Origin: an uncultured Mediterraneibacter sp. | Lineage (GTDB): Bacteria > Bacillota > Clostridia > Lachnospirales > Lachnospiraceae | Assembly: GCA_944383695.1 (NCBI GenBank) | Contig: CALWQP010000026.1 | Location: forward strand, 1 to 43,068 | Direction of reading: 5' to 3' | Length of the DNA stretch: 43,068 nucleotides | Shown here: positions 1 to 8,366 of the stretch, in pieces | How the letters are laid out: every line of letters starts with the position of its first letter | Position numbering within the stretch: the stretch's first letter is position 1 | Notes under the pieces: generated by a model | What the model was told of the DNA's origin: nothing | The model's input: the letters and a program-made list of their open reading frames with translations, nothing else | The model's database searches: none | Made by a program: the position numbers and the translations under genes

Positions 1-88
1 CAAGTGGTAGGAGAACGAAACCAATCCACAGTATCTCCAAACAGTATAGCATACAGACCTTGGAGAGGGTCTATAAATACTACTACTT

Positions 89-119
89 TATAATACGAGG
101 AGAATAGAGGAGAATAGAT
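89..119 (+). promoter_or_regulatory. -10-like box and tandem ribosome binding site
   Basis: A TATAAT at 89-94 could be a -10 box, but no good -35 hexamer lies 16-18 bases upstream. Just before the first gene the segment GAGGAGAATA is repeated twice in tandem, so two Shine-Dalgarno sequences precede the ATG at 120. The TATAAT is only suggestive as a promoter; the duplicated ribosome binding site is directly visible. Confidence 0.35.
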
Positions 120-833
120 ATGAAAATGATTGCAGATACACATGCCCATACTCTGGCAAGCGGACATGCATACAGTACGATCAAAGAAATGGCGGCAGCA
201 GCCAGGGTAAAAGGGCTGAAAGCCCTGGCTCTTACAGAGCATGCGCCGGAGATGCCGGGAACATGCGGGCTCTTTTATTTTCAAAATCTGGATGTAGTTC
301 CAAGAGAAATGGATGGGATACGGCTCCTGATGGGCGCGGAGGTCAATATCATGGATCCGGATGGGACCATTGACCTTCCGGAAAAGACATGCATGGATAT
401 GGATATCGTCGTGGCGAGCATTCATCCGCCGTGCTATGGGCTGGATCATACCCCGGAGGAAAATATCAGGGCATATGTAGAAGTGATGAAAAAGCCGTAT
501 GTGAATATCATCGGGCACCCGGATGACGGAAGGTTTCCGTTTGATTACGAAATCCTTGTCAAGACGGCAAAGGAGACAGGGACTCTCCTTGAAATCAATA
601 ATTCTTCCATGCGGCCTCAGAGCAGCAGGAAAGGAACAAGGGAAAATATACTGACCATGCTGGATCTGTGCAGGCAGTACGAGGTGCCTGTGACGACCGG
701 AAGCGACGCCCACGTGGATGTGGACGCAGGGAATTTTACCTATGTCAGAGAGGTGCTGGAGTACTGTAAGTTCCCGGAAGAATTGGTGGTGACAGCAGAC
801 TGGGATTGGCTGAGGAAGGTTCTTGACTTTTAG
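120..833 (+). CDS. PHP-domain phosphoesterase (YcdX-like)
   Basis: A 237-residue cytoplasmic protein of the PHP (polymerase and histidinol phosphatase) superfamily, YcdX-like branch, whose members are metal-dependent phosphatases. The metal-ligand motifs appear in order: DTHAHT near residue 6, LTEHAP near residue 38, an Asn/His-rich middle ending in GHPDDG, and SDAHVD near residue 195. Length fits the family (about 240-250). The ATG follows a duplicated AGGAG site. It appears to be a single-gene unit with an intergenic gap on its 3' side. The substrate cannot be read from sequence; histidinol phosphate is possible, but no his genes are nearby, so a general phosphatase role is safer. Confidence 0.85.
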   Translation: MKMIADTHAHTLASGHAYSTIKEMAAAARVKGLKALALTEHAPEMPGTCGLFYFQNLDVVPREMDGIRLLMGAEVNIMDPDGTIDLPEKTCMDMDIVVASIHPPCYGLDHTPEENIRAYVEVMKKPYVNIIGHPDDGRFPFDYEILVKTAKETGTLLEINNSSMRPQSSRKGTRENILTMLDLCRQYEVPVTTGSDAHVDVDAGNFTYVREVLEYCKFPEELVVTADWDWLRKVLDF

Positions 834-940
834 GATGTCCTTTCCTGACCAGGCGTTTGTGCGTTTTGTCCGGATAATAAATAAAGAATGTGCGGGATGT
901 TTTGGAAAAGCCGCAGGGCGCGGCAGATTGAATAAAGTGG

Positions 941-969
941 TGGACTTTAAAAGTTTAGTGTGCTAAAAT
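941..969 (+). promoter_or_regulatory. Candidate sigma-A promoter for the yerC-like gene
   Basis: TGGACT (941-946), a 17-base spacer and TAAAAT (964-969) match a vegetative promoter at 4/6 and 5/6 positions. It lies about 100 bases before the ATG at 1071, in a 237-base gap with no other coding signal, leaving an untranslated leader of roughly 95 bases. Confidence 0.45.
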
Positions 970-1070
970 ATAGGAGTGATTTGGAACGACAGGAGTTGTG
1001 CCGGTATATAACACACGCTTGTGTTCCGGTCAGATTTATGCCGCGGGGCTTGTAAAGGAGAACGTATTCT

Positions 1071-1367
1071 ATGAGTAAGAAGATCAGGACAGAGGCAGTG
1101 GACTATCTTTTTAAAGCCATTCTAAGTCTGGAAAATAAAGAAGAATGTTATACTTTTTTTGAAGATATCTGTACCATCAATGAGCTGCTTTCGCTGTCTC
1201 AGAGATTCGAGGTGGCAAAGATGTTAAGGGAGCAGAAGACCTATCTTGAGATTGCGGAAAAGACTGGTGCGTCGACGGCAACGATCAGCCGTGTGAATCG
1301 CTCCCTGAATTATGGGAATGACGGATATGATATGGTGTTTGAGCGGATTGACAAAAAGGAAGACTGA
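1071..1367 (+). CDS. YerC/YecD family TrpR-like regulator
   Basis: A 98-residue protein of the YerC/YecD family, related to TrpR in fold: all-helical with a helix-turn-helix. The segment from about residue 30 (TINELLSLSQRFEVAKML) through TYLEIAEKTGASTATISRVN is the family hallmark, and the last part is the recognition helix. The family is widespread in Firmicutes and usually next to pcrA or purine genes; here pcrA is about 3 kb downstream. The ATG has AAAGGAGA upstream. A terminator follows at 1425-1472, so it is probably monocistronic. Its target genes and any ligand are unknown. Confidence 0.88.
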   Translation: MSKKIRTEAVDYLFKAILSLENKEECYTFFEDICTINELLSLSQRFEVAKMLREQKTYLEIAEKTGASTATISRVNRSLNYGNDGYDMVFERIDKKED

Positions 1368-1424
1368 CGTTTAAGGCAGACAGTCAGGGGTTCGGGCCAT
1401 AGAACAGAACATCGTAAAATGAGA

Positions 1425-1472
1425 AAACCGGAAACCGGCATGGATATATGCGGGGTCTCCGGTTTATTTTTT
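1425..1472 (+). terminator. Intrinsic terminator after yerC-like gene
   Basis: Inverted arms AAACCGG (1425-1431) and CCGGTTT (1459-1465) enclose a GC-rich loop and are followed by ATTTTTTG. The position, 58 bases after the stop at 1367, fits termination of the TrpR-like gene. Confidence 0.75.
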
Positions 1473-1492
1473 GAAAAATATTTCATAAAAAG

Positions 1493-1520
1493 TGAACCGG
1501 ATCAGAAGTGGCGGCGAATA
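1493..1520 (+). promoter_or_regulatory. Candidate ECF-type autoregulatory promoter
   Basis: TGAACC (1493-1498), 16 bases, then CGAATA (1515-1520) resembles the -35 (TGAAAC) and -10 (CGT/CGA) elements used by ECF sigma factors, and it sits directly before the sigma-factor gene, as expected for autoregulation. The match is loose and the assignment is inference. Confidence 0.3.
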
Positions 1521-1561
1521 TAGAGTGAATAGAGAGATAAAAAGAGAATGGAGGTGAGGCT

Positions 1562-2095
1562 TTGGAAGCGAAGGAGATCGAGAGATGTATCGATGAGTTC
1601 GGAACGGATATATACCGGTTCTGCCTGAAGCTCTGCATGTGCAGGCAGGATGCGGAAGACCTGTACCAGCAGACTTTTCTGAAAGCATTGGAGAGCAGCT
1701 ATATACTCGACTGGGAAGAAAATCCAAGGGCATTTTTCTTTTCCGCAGCTCACAATCTTTGGAAGAGCGACAGGAGAAAAGCAGCACGGCGGAGCGCCAT
1801 TGCGCCGTGTACGAGTATAGATGAGGGGCAGGAGCATCTGATACAGTCTGGCGGAAATCCGGAGCAAGACTATTTTCGCAAAGAGGCGGCCGCGGAGATC
1901 AGCCGGATCATCGAGGCGCTTCCCGAAAAGTTCCGGATACCGCTGGCATTGTTTTACCTCTTTGATTTTAAGGTGGAGCAGATCGGCAGGATGATAGGGA
2001 AGCCTCCCGGAACTGTGAAAAGCCGTCTGTTTAAAGGAAGAAAGATGATCAAAAAGAGATTGGAGGAAGCCGGTTATGGGGAAGAAAGATTTTGA
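1562..2095 (+). CDS. ECF-type RNA polymerase sigma factor
   Basis: A 177-residue sigma-70 family protein with only regions 2 and 4, the ECF architecture. Region 2 covers roughly residues 8-75 (DIYRFCLKLCMCRQDAEDLYQQTFLKALE, then a KSDRRKAARR stretch) and region 4 roughly residues 105-170, including ALPEKFRIPLALFY and GTVKSRLFKGRKMIKKRL. The start is TTG at 1562, chosen because GGAGGTGAG lies just upstream and no better ATG precedes region 2. It overlaps the next gene by 20 bases, so translation is probably coupled. The overlapping membrane protein downstream is the likely anti-sigma factor. The inducing signal is unknown; cell-envelope stress is the usual role. Confidence 0.88.
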   Translation: MEAKEIERCIDEFGTDIYRFCLKLCMCRQDAEDLYQQTFLKALESSYILDWEENPRAFFFSAAHNLWKSDRRKAARRSAIAPCTSIDEGQEHLIQSGGNPEQDYFRKEAAAEISRIIEALPEKFRIPLALFYLFDFKVEQIGRMIGKPPGTVKSRLFKGRKMIKKRLEEAGYGEERF

Positions 2096-2453
2096 TACAG
2101 AATTTGATAAGCTGCTCCGGGCTGCGGTTCAGACAGAAGATGAGCCTCCGGTACAGCTTAACAACGCAATAAAAGCAGAGCTCTATGAGCGGGAGCGCCT
2201 GCAAAGGAGCAGGCAGACAGGGCGGAGCGTCTCTGTCTGGTATCTGCCCATGGTGCTGAACCTGGTCGTGTTTGCTATGCTGGGGGCTGCGGCCGTCCTG
2301 CTGAGCGCTGATCCGTATGTGACGGCGCTGGCAGTGGGGGGCTGCTCGTATATGGGGCTTGCGGGCGTGATCATCACGGTCATTGGAGTGAAACGCGCAA
2401 ACCTGAGAGAAGATATTGCCATCAACATAAAGAAAGGGGGCGTCCGTATATGA
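2076..2453 (+). CDS. Probable anti-sigma membrane protein
   Basis: A 125-residue protein not assigned to a named family. The first 55 residues are soluble and charged (about FDTEFDKLLRAAVQ, then a basic YERERLQRSRQ stretch), followed by two hydrophobic segments near residues 56-78 and 82-104 and a short cytoplasmic tail. An N-terminal soluble helix bundle plus membrane anchor, with the gene overlapping an ECF sigma gene by 20 bases, is the usual layout of an anti-sigma factor. The function is inferred from context. It overlaps the next gene by 4 bases (ATGA). Confidence 0.62.
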   Translation: MGKKDFDTEFDKLLRAAVQTEDEPPVQLNNAIKAELYERERLQRSRQTGRSVSVWYLPMVLNLVVFAMLGAAAVLLSADPYVTALAVGGCSYMGLAGVIITVIGVKRANLREDIAINIKKGGVRI

Positions 2454-3364
2454 CATACAAAGAGGACAGAAAAAAACCTGCAGGTCGGAGCCGCTGGCTG
2501 CTGATTGCAGCGGCAGTGATCTTACTGGTGATTATGGGGAGTTTTGGGCTGATTTTTGCATTGAGCGGGGGATTTGACGGTCTTTCCATCCTTCTTCCTC
2601 TGTTCCTGCTCGGCGTGCTCTTTTTCTGGCTGCTCATGTCCGCGTTTTTCGGCGCATGGGTATATCAGGACTGTAAAAAGCGGGGAGACGACCCGGTGCT
2701 GTGGGTCATCATCATCTTTTTTGTCACGCCGATGATCGGGTTTCTGCTGTATTTTCTCAGACGGCAGGAGATCAGGAGGAACTGCCCTGCCTGCGGACAT
2801 TCTGTGGCTCTTCGGGCAAAATATTGTGAAGAGTGCGGGGCATATATTGAAATACAGGAGGATATGGGTATGAAACAAAGGCAGAGGACACACCACAGAA
2901 AATTGATCGCCGGAGGAGTGATAAGCCTTGTACTCATGATGGCATGTCTGGCAGGGTTCATTGTAAGCGCGGCGACAGCCGGGAACGTGAATGCTGACCC
3001 ATCATCGGATGAGACCGTGTGGAACATGGGCGTTATCACCATGAGCGCGAGCAGCTACTGGGACGGCGTCTGGAATTTCAGTTTTAAGAGCGCCAGCGAT
3101 GGGTTTGTGGAGGAAAGGCGGATGGACATTGAGGATGCCGGTACACAGAAACTGTACGCGGATATTTCCTGCGGTTCAGTTCCCGATGGGGCCAGCCTCA
3201 TCTTGTGGCTTGTTCAGGGAGAAAAGGCGGAGTCAGTGGATGTGACCGACCTTTCAGAGCTCCTGGAATATCCTTTGGATGGATTTGAAAACGGAAAAAT
3301 CCGTGTCAGACTCCAGATCAATGGAGTCGAGGACACCAGTTCAAAGATTACGATCAAACAGTAA
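2450..3364 (+). CDS. Zinc-ribbon membrane protein, sigma-operon effector candidate
   Basis: A 304-residue membrane protein. Two hydrophobic segments lie near residues 16-40 and 45-70, a third near 85-105, then a zinc ribbon (CPACGHSVALRAKYCEECG, about residues 114-133), a basic linker, a fourth hydrophobic segment near 150-175, and a C-terminal extracytoplasmic part of about 125 residues with no motif I recognise. The cytoplasmic zinc ribbon joined to an external domain could transmit a signal. It overlaps the probable anti-sigma gene by ATGA, giving a three-gene operon. It may be the sensor or a third regulatory component; function is unknown. Confidence 0.65.
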   Translation: MTYKEDRKKPAGRSRWLLIAAAVILLVIMGSFGLIFALSGGFDGLSILLPLFLLGVLFFWLLMSAFFGAWVYQDCKKRGDDPVLWVIIIFFVTPMIGFLLYFLRRQEIRRNCPACGHSVALRAKYCEECGAYIEIQEDMGMKQRQRTHHRKLIAGGVISLVLMMACLAGFIVSAATAGNVNADPSSDETVWNMGVITMSASSYWDGVWNFSFKSASDGFVEERRMDIEDAGTQKLYADISCGSVPDGASLILWLVQGEKAESVDVTDLSELLEYPLDGFENGKIRVRLQINGVEDTSSKITIKQ

Positions 3365-3404
3365 AATACCGCACAGACCGGTCAGTCAGTTCCGGTCTGT
3401 GCGG
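3361..3404 (-). terminator. Terminator between convergent genes
   Basis: A perfect 13-bp stem (CCGCACAGACCGG at 3369-3381 and its complement at 3392-3404) with a 10-base loop. Read on the minus strand the hairpin is followed by TATTTTAC, so it terminates the DUF1836 gene; on the plus strand it follows the stop at 3364 but lacks a T run. The hairpin overlaps the last codons and stop of the DUF1836 gene. Confidence 0.8.
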
Positions 3405-3987
3405 CGAGTTCGTCGATGAGTTTTTCGATCATCGTCTTTTTCAAATATACATCAAAGCTTAAGCTGCACAGGAAGGTGAAAAGCTGCAGTTCATCCCGGT
3501 CTTTTCCTTCCGGCAGGTTCTGGAATGCCTGTCCTGATTTTTCATATGCTTCCTCCACGGAAGTTTTCATGGACTCGATGCGTGATTTCTCTATCTCGCA
3601 GATTTCCCGGTATACATCAGAGAGACTGAGAGGGCCTTCTTCGGGAAAATATTTTTCCCGGAGAGGTGTCAGGATCGTCTCGATATCTTTAATGGAAAGG
3701 ATGCTTTTAAAATAATAGATCAGGATGAGAAGGAGCACATGTTCCTTGGAATATTTTTTCTTCACCGACGGCGGCAGGAGGTTGTTCTTTGAGTAATTGT
3801 TGATCATAGTCTTGGTCAGTATCTTGTCCTCGCTGCAGCGCTTGGTGGAGGAGAGATGCTCGTCCATAAAGGTGGTCACCTGATCCATGTACAAGTCAAT
3901 ATTAGGAATCTCTTCCGGCCGGATGTAATCCACATGATCCAGGCCTTTGAGTATGCTGTTTAGTATATCATTTGTGTCTATTTTCAT
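3382..3987 (-). CDS. DUF1836 domain protein
   Basis: A 201-residue protein matching DUF1836, a Firmicutes family of presumed DNA-binding proteins. The central part (KILTKTMINNYSKNNLLPP followed by KKYSKEHVLLLILIYYFKSILS, about residues 57-95) has the MerR-like winged-helix pattern typical of the family. The C-terminal half is helical. The ATG on the minus strand follows AGGTGATA. It is transcribed convergently with the sigma operon and divergently from pcrA. Targets are unknown. Confidence 0.85.
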   Translation of the reverse strand: MKIDTNDILNSILKGLDHVDYIRPEEIPNIDLYMDQVTTFMDEHLSSTKRCSEDKILTKTMINNYSKNNLLPPSVKKKYSKEHVLLLILIYYFKSILSIKDIETILTPLREKYFPEEGPLSLSDVYREICEIEKSRIESMKTSVEEAYEKSGQAFQNLPEGKDRDELQLFTFLCSLSFDVYLKKTMIEKLIDELAAQTGTD

Positions 3988-4193
3988 ATTATCACCTCAG
4001 TGTATTCATTATATAGTAACAAAAACCAGATGGCAAGGGTAAAATAGCAGGGAAAGATAGAAGGGAAAGAACTGTTTTCTGAGAAAGGGAAAATAAGGTT
4101 GACTTTGACGAAAATATGTTCGATAATAAACAGGAATCAAAATGGGACAGATGGCTGTAGTTTATCGGATTATATGATTTTAAGGAGATACGG

Positions 4194-6425
4194 ATGAGCA
4201 TATATGATACATTAAATAAACCGCAGAAAGAGGCTGTCTTCCACACGGAAGGTCCGCTTCTCATCCTCGCAGGGGCGGGCTCGGGCAAGACCAGGGTGCT
4301 GACCCATCGTATTGCATATCTGATCGAGGAACAAGGGGTAAATCCATGGAACATCCTTGCCATTACATTTACGAACAAGGCGGCGGGAGAAATGCGGCAG
4401 AGAGTCGACAGTCTGGTAGGTTTCGGCTCAGAGAACATATGGGTGAGCACCTTCCATTCCGCATGTGTGAGGATCCTCCGGCGCTATATAGACCGGCTGG
4501 GATATGACAATCGTTTTACGATCTATGACACGGACGATCAGAAAACACTGATGAAAGAAGTATGCCGCAAGGTGGATCTTGACACGAAGCGTTTTAAGGA
4601 GAGGATGCTTTTGTCAGTCATTTCTTCTGCGAAGAACGAAATGATCATGCCCGAGGAGTTCGAGCTGAACGCAGGAGGGGATTTCGCTCAGCTCCAGATA
4701 GCCAAAGCATATCGGGAGTATGAGGCGCAGTTGCGTTCCAACAATGCGCTGGATTTTGACGATCTTCTGGTCAGGACAGTGCAGCTTCTTGATACGCAGC
4801 CGGATGTGAGGGAGAGCTATCAGGAGCGGTTCCGCTATATCATGGTGGATGAATATCAGGATACGAATACCGTGCAGTTCAAGCTGGTCAGCCTGCTGGC
4901 GGGGAAATACAGGAATCTCTGTGTTGTCGGGGATGACGATCAGTCCATTTATAAATTCCGGGGAGCGAATATCCGGAATATCCTTGACTTTGAAAAAGAA
5001 TTTCCGGACGCCCGGGTGATCAAGCTGGAGCAGAACTATCGTTCCACAGAAAATATCCTTAATGCGGCAAACGGAGTGATCCGCAACAATAAAGGCCGAA
5101 AGGACAAGACTCTCTGGACAGACAACGGTGAGGGCGAGAAGATCACTCTGCGGCAGTTTGATACAGCATACGATGAGGCGGAATTCATTGCAGAGGATAT
5201 CAGGAAGAGTATCTCTGAAGGAGCATCTTACAATGACAGCGCCATCCTTTACCGGACGAACGCCCAGTCTCGTCTATTTGAAGAAAAATTCGTGGCAATG
5301 AATATCCCTTATAAGATCGTGGGTGGCATTAACTTCTATGCGCGCAGGGAAATCAAGGATATCCTTGCCTATTTAAAGACCATTGATAATGGGAAAGACG
5401 ACCTTTCCGTGCGCAGGATCATCAATGTGCCGAAGAGAGGGATAGGGCTGACGACCATCAACCGGATCCAGGAATCCGCGTCTGAGAGGGGGATCGGATT
5501 TTATGAGGCGCTCCTTGCGCCGGAACTGATTGCCGGAGTGGGGCGGAGTGCGTCCAAGCTGGATTCATTTGCGGCTTTGATCGAGTATTTTAAGGGACAG
5601 GCGGAGCGGGAGAGCCTGACAGACCTGTTAAATGAGGTGATCGTGAAGACCGGATACATTGAAAATCTGGATGCGGACAACCCGGAAGATGCCGAGGCGA
5701 GGATACAGAATATCGATGAGCTGGTCAGTAAGGCTGCGGCTTATGAGGAGGACTGTGCGGACCGGGATGAGGCGGCAACGCTCAGCGGATTTCTGGAAGA
5801 AGTCGCTCTTGTGGCGGATATTGACAGTCTCGATGAGGACCAGGATTATGTGGTGCTCATGACCCTGCACAGCGCAAAGGGACTGGAGTTCCCAAGGGTG
5901 TACCTGGCGGGGCTAGAGGACGGACTGTTCCCCAGTTACATGACCATTACAGGAGATGATCCGGAGGAACTGGAAGAAGAGCGCAGGCTCTGCTATGTAG
6001 GGATCACCCGCGCGGAACAGAAACTGACCCTTACCTGTGCGAGAAAGCGTATGGTGAGGGGAGATGTCCAATATAATAAAATGTCCCGGTTTATCAGAGA
6101 AATTCCCATGGAGCTGATGGAGACCGGAGGCGGGAGAACAGGCGGTACAAGGACAGCCGACGATACAAGGACAGCCGCGTTTAATGCCGCACCTGCCGGG
6201 AAGATGCCTTTCTCCGCTCTTCAGAAAGGAAGCCAGCTCACAGCAGAAAAAGGCGGCGCGCTGCCCTATGGAACAGGAGACCGGGTCCGCCATGTGAAAT
6301 TCGGGGAAGGAACTGTGCTGGATATCAAAGAAGGCGGAAGAGACAAAGAAGTGACAGTGGAATTTGATTCTGCCGGCGTAAGAAAGATGTTCGCGATGTT
6401 TGCAAAGCTGGTGAAGGTGCAATAA
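4194..6425 (+). CDS. pcrA: ATP-dependent DNA helicase PcrA/UvrD
   Basis: A 743-residue superfamily 1A 3'-5' DNA helicase acting in repair and in removal of RecA or replication roadblocks. Visible motifs in order: Q motif LNKPQKEAVF near residue 7, Walker A AGAGSGKTRVL near residue 27, motif Ia AITFTNKAAGEMRQR, Walker B VDEYQDTN near residue 222, motif III GDDDQSIYKFRGA, motif IV QNYRS, motif V TLHSAKGLEFPRVY and motif VI YVGITRAEQ. The C-terminus ends in a Tudor-like fold (GDRVRHVKFGEGTVLDI), as in Firmicute PcrA that contacts RNA polymerase. Length is normal. The ATG has AAGGAGAT seven bases upstream. No ligase or pcrB is seen next to it. Confidence 0.96.
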   Translation: MSIYDTLNKPQKEAVFHTEGPLLILAGAGSGKTRVLTHRIAYLIEEQGVNPWNILAITFTNKAAGEMRQRVDSLVGFGSENIWVSTFHSACVRILRRYIDRLGYDNRFTIYDTDDQKTLMKEVCRKVDLDTKRFKERMLLSVISSAKNEMIMPEEFELNAGGDFAQLQIAKAYREYEAQLRSNNALDFDDLLVRTVQLLDTQPDVRESYQERFRYIMVDEYQDTNTVQFKLVSLLAGKYRNLCVVGDDDQSIYKFRGANIRNILDFEKEFPDARVIKLEQNYRSTENILNAANGVIRNNKGRKDKTLWTDNGEGEKITLRQFDTAYDEAEFIAEDIRKSISEGASYNDSAILYRTNAQSRLFEEKFVAMNIPYKIVGGINFYARREIKDILAYLKTIDNGKDDLSVRRIINVPKRGIGLTTINRIQESASERGIGFYEALLAPELIAGVGRSASKLDSFAALIEYFKGQAERESLTDLLNEVIVKTGYIENLDADNPEDAEARIQNIDELVSKAAAYEEDCADRDEAATLSGFLEEVALVADIDSLDEDQDYVVLMTLHSAKGLEFPRVYLAGLEDGLFPSYMTITGDDPEELEEERRLCYVGITRAEQKLTLTCARKRMVRGDVQYNKMSRFIREIPMELMETGGGRTGGTRTADDTRTAAFNAAPAGKMPFSALQKGSQLTAEKGGALPYGTGDRVRHVKFGEGTVLDIKEGGRDKEVTVEFDSAGVRKMFAMFAKLVKVQ

Positions 6426-6543
6426 TATTTCTTTAGTGAGTTGATTTTAAGATTTTGGAATAAACTAGTAGTAATCTGAAAATGTTAGTGGTATAATATC
6501 AGAAAGTAAGCGCTGTCTCAGAGACAGAGAAAGGACGTGTGTT

Positions 6544-6783
6544 ATGAATAAGATAGAAGAGATGATCGCTGAATCAAAGTTAAGTGAGATCCTTCATAAA
6601 AATGAGGCAGAAAAACAGAAAAATACAGTGATATGGGTGTTGGCGATCATAGGAGCAGTTGCAGCGGTCGCTGGAATCGCATATGCAGTATACCGTTTCT
6701 TTACGCCGGATTATCTGGAAGACTTTGAAGATGATTTTGACGATGACTTTGATGACTATTTCAGCGAAGATGATCAGGTATAA
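6544..6783 (+). CDS. Small single-pass membrane protein with acidic tail
   Basis: A 79-residue protein: a charged amphipathic N-terminus (residues 1-27), one membrane segment (about 28-52), then a tail that is almost entirely Asp, Glu, Phe and Tyr, with DDFDDDFDDYF. I recognise the pattern from Lachnospiraceae genomes but know of no function. A TATAAT at 6492-6497 could be its -10 box. The ATG at 6544 follows AAAGGACGTGTGTT. An intrinsic terminator follows, so it is likely an independent, possibly abundant, transcript. The acidic tail could bind cations or a basic partner; that is speculation. Confidence 0.75.
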   Translation: MNKIEEMIAESKLSEILHKNEAEKQKNTVIWVLAIIGAVAAVAGIAYAVYRFFTPDYLEDFEDDFDDDFDDYFSEDDQV

Positions 6784-6813
6784 TCGACTGGGGAAAGAGG
6801 AAAAAGAGCAGAG

Positions 6814-6849
6814 CAGGCAGGATGTGGGAAACAGCACCCTGCCTGTTTT
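6814..6849 (+). terminator. Intrinsic terminator
   Basis: Arms CAGGCAGG (6814-6821) and CCTGCCTG (6838-6845), with further pairing of ATGTG/CAC inside, followed by TTTT. It lies 31 bases after the stop of the small acidic membrane protein gene. Confidence 0.8.
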
Positions 6850-6950
6850 GTCGTAAGAATTTGTGAACCGGGTCATGTGAACTGAATCATACTTCTTCGG
6901 GAAGGGGATGAGCTTCCCGGGGAGAATGTTTTAAAAACTTGGAGGAAAAG

Positions 6951-8366
6951 ATGAAAAAAGGGCAGATTTTTGAAGGTATCATAGAGAGGGTGGATTTCCC
7001 GAACAAAGGAATCGTGTATGTTCCGGAGGAAGAAAAATACGTTACGGTGAAGAACGGTATCCCCGGGCAGAAAATCCGCTTTTTGATCAACAAGTTCAAG
7101 CGGGGGAACGCAGAGGGAAGGCTACTTGAAGTCCTGGAAAAATCTCCTCAGGAAACGCGGCAGCCGGTGTGCAGTATCTTTCCGGCATGCGGAGGCTGTA
7201 TGTACCAGACCATGCCCTATGAAGCACAGATGAAAATGAAGGAAGGGCAGATCCGCCGGATCATGGATGAGGTGGTAAAAGGTGACTATGTGTTTGAGGG
7301 CGTGAAGGCGAGCCCCAAGGAGTTCGGCTACCGAAATAAGATGGAGTTCTCCTTCGGGGATGAGTACAAGGACGGACCGCTCTCCCTGGGCCTTCATAAA
7401 AAGGGGAGTACGTATGATGTGCTCACTGCCGCGGACTGCAAACTTGTCCATGAGGATATGAATAAAATCCTAGTCTGCGTGCTGGAGTATTTCCGGAAGA
7501 GGAATGTCAGCTACTATAAGAAAATGCAGCACATGGGCTATCTGCGACATCTACTGCTGCGCAGGGGAGACACCACAGGGGAAATCCTTGTGAATCTGGT
7601 GACAACCACCCAGGAAGAACATGACTTGCAGCCGCTTGTTAATGAATTGCTTACACTGGAGCTGGAGGGACGCATTGTGGGTATCCTGCATATTCTCAAT
7701 GACTCCCTCTCTGATGTGGTGAAGAGTGATGAGACCCGCATTCTTTATGGACAGGACTTTTTCTACGAAAAACTTCTCGGTCTGGAGTTTAAGATTACGC
7801 CGTTTTCTTTCTTCCAGCCGAATACAAGAGGCGCGGAGGTGCTGTATGAGACTGTGAGGGAGTACATCGGCGATATTCGTTATATGACTGTGTTCGACCT
7901 TTTCAGCGGGACAGGGACGATCAGCCAGGTACTGGCTCCGGTGGCAAAAGAAGTCGTTGGCGTGGAGATTGTCGAGGAAGCAGTTGAGGCGGCGAAAGAA
8001 AACGCTGCCAGGAACAGAATTTTCAACTGCAAATTCATAGCAGGCGATGTGTTTCAAGTGCTGGATACGATCGAAGAGAAGCCGGATGTGATCGTGCTGG
8101 ACCCGCCGAGAGACGGGATTCACCCGAAGGCGCTGCCAAAGATTCTGGACTACGGTGTGGAGAGGATTGTGTATATCTCGTGCAAGATGACAAGCCTGGC
8201 GAGGGATTTGGAGATGATGCAGCTTGCGGGGTACAGGGTGGAGAGGATGACGGCGGTGGATCAGTTTTGCGAGACGGTGCATTTGGAAAGCATCGTGCTC
8301 TTATCCCACAAATCACCAGATAGTGTCATCAATGCGAAAGGGGAATTAGGGGGAAGGAGAAGGTAA
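6951..8366 (+). CDS. rlmD: 23S rRNA (uracil-C5)-methyltransferase RlmD, C-terminus truncated
   Basis: A 471-residue class I RNA m5U methyltransferase (TrmA/RlmD family) that uses SAM to methylate uracil in 23S rRNA. An N-terminal TRAM domain (residues 1-60) is followed by the Fe-S motif CSIFPACGGC, the SAM motif FDLFSGTGTISQVL, the LDPPRDG motif and the catalytic YISCKM cysteine. I start at ATG 6951, with GGAGG at 6941-6945, not at the in-frame TTG at 6939, which overlaps the ribosome binding site. Relatives carry an extra C-terminal domain of about 90 residues; here a G5 tract at 8349-8353 shifts the frame and the protein ends at 8366. The catalytic core is intact, so activity is probably kept. 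Confidence 0.9.
   Translation: MKKGQIFEGIIERVDFPNKGIVYVPEEEKYVTVKNGIPGQKIRFLINKFKRGNAEGRLLEVLEKSPQETRQPVCSIFPACGGCMYQTMPYEAQMKMKEGQIRRIMDEVVKGDYVFEGVKASPKEFGYRNKMEFSFGDEYKDGPLSLGLHKKGSTYDVLTAADCKLVHEDMNKILVCVLEYFRKRNVSYYKKMQHMGYLRHLLLRRGDTTGEILVNLVTTTQEEHDLQPLVNELLTLELEGRIVGILHILNDSLSDVVKSDETRILYGQDFFYEKLLGLEFKITPFSFFQPNTRGAEVLYETVREYIGDIRYMTVFDLFSGTGTISQVLAPVAKEVVGVEIVEEAVEAAKENAARNRIFNCKFIAGDVFQVLDTIEEKPDVIVLDPPRDGIHPKALPKILDYGVERIVYISCKMTSLARDLEMMQLAGYRVERMTAVDQFCETVHLESIVLLSHKSPDSVINAKGELGGRRR

Noticed and set aside
6939-6950. TTG at 6939 as the rlmD start.
   Set aside because: It overlaps the GGAGG that serves ATG 6951.
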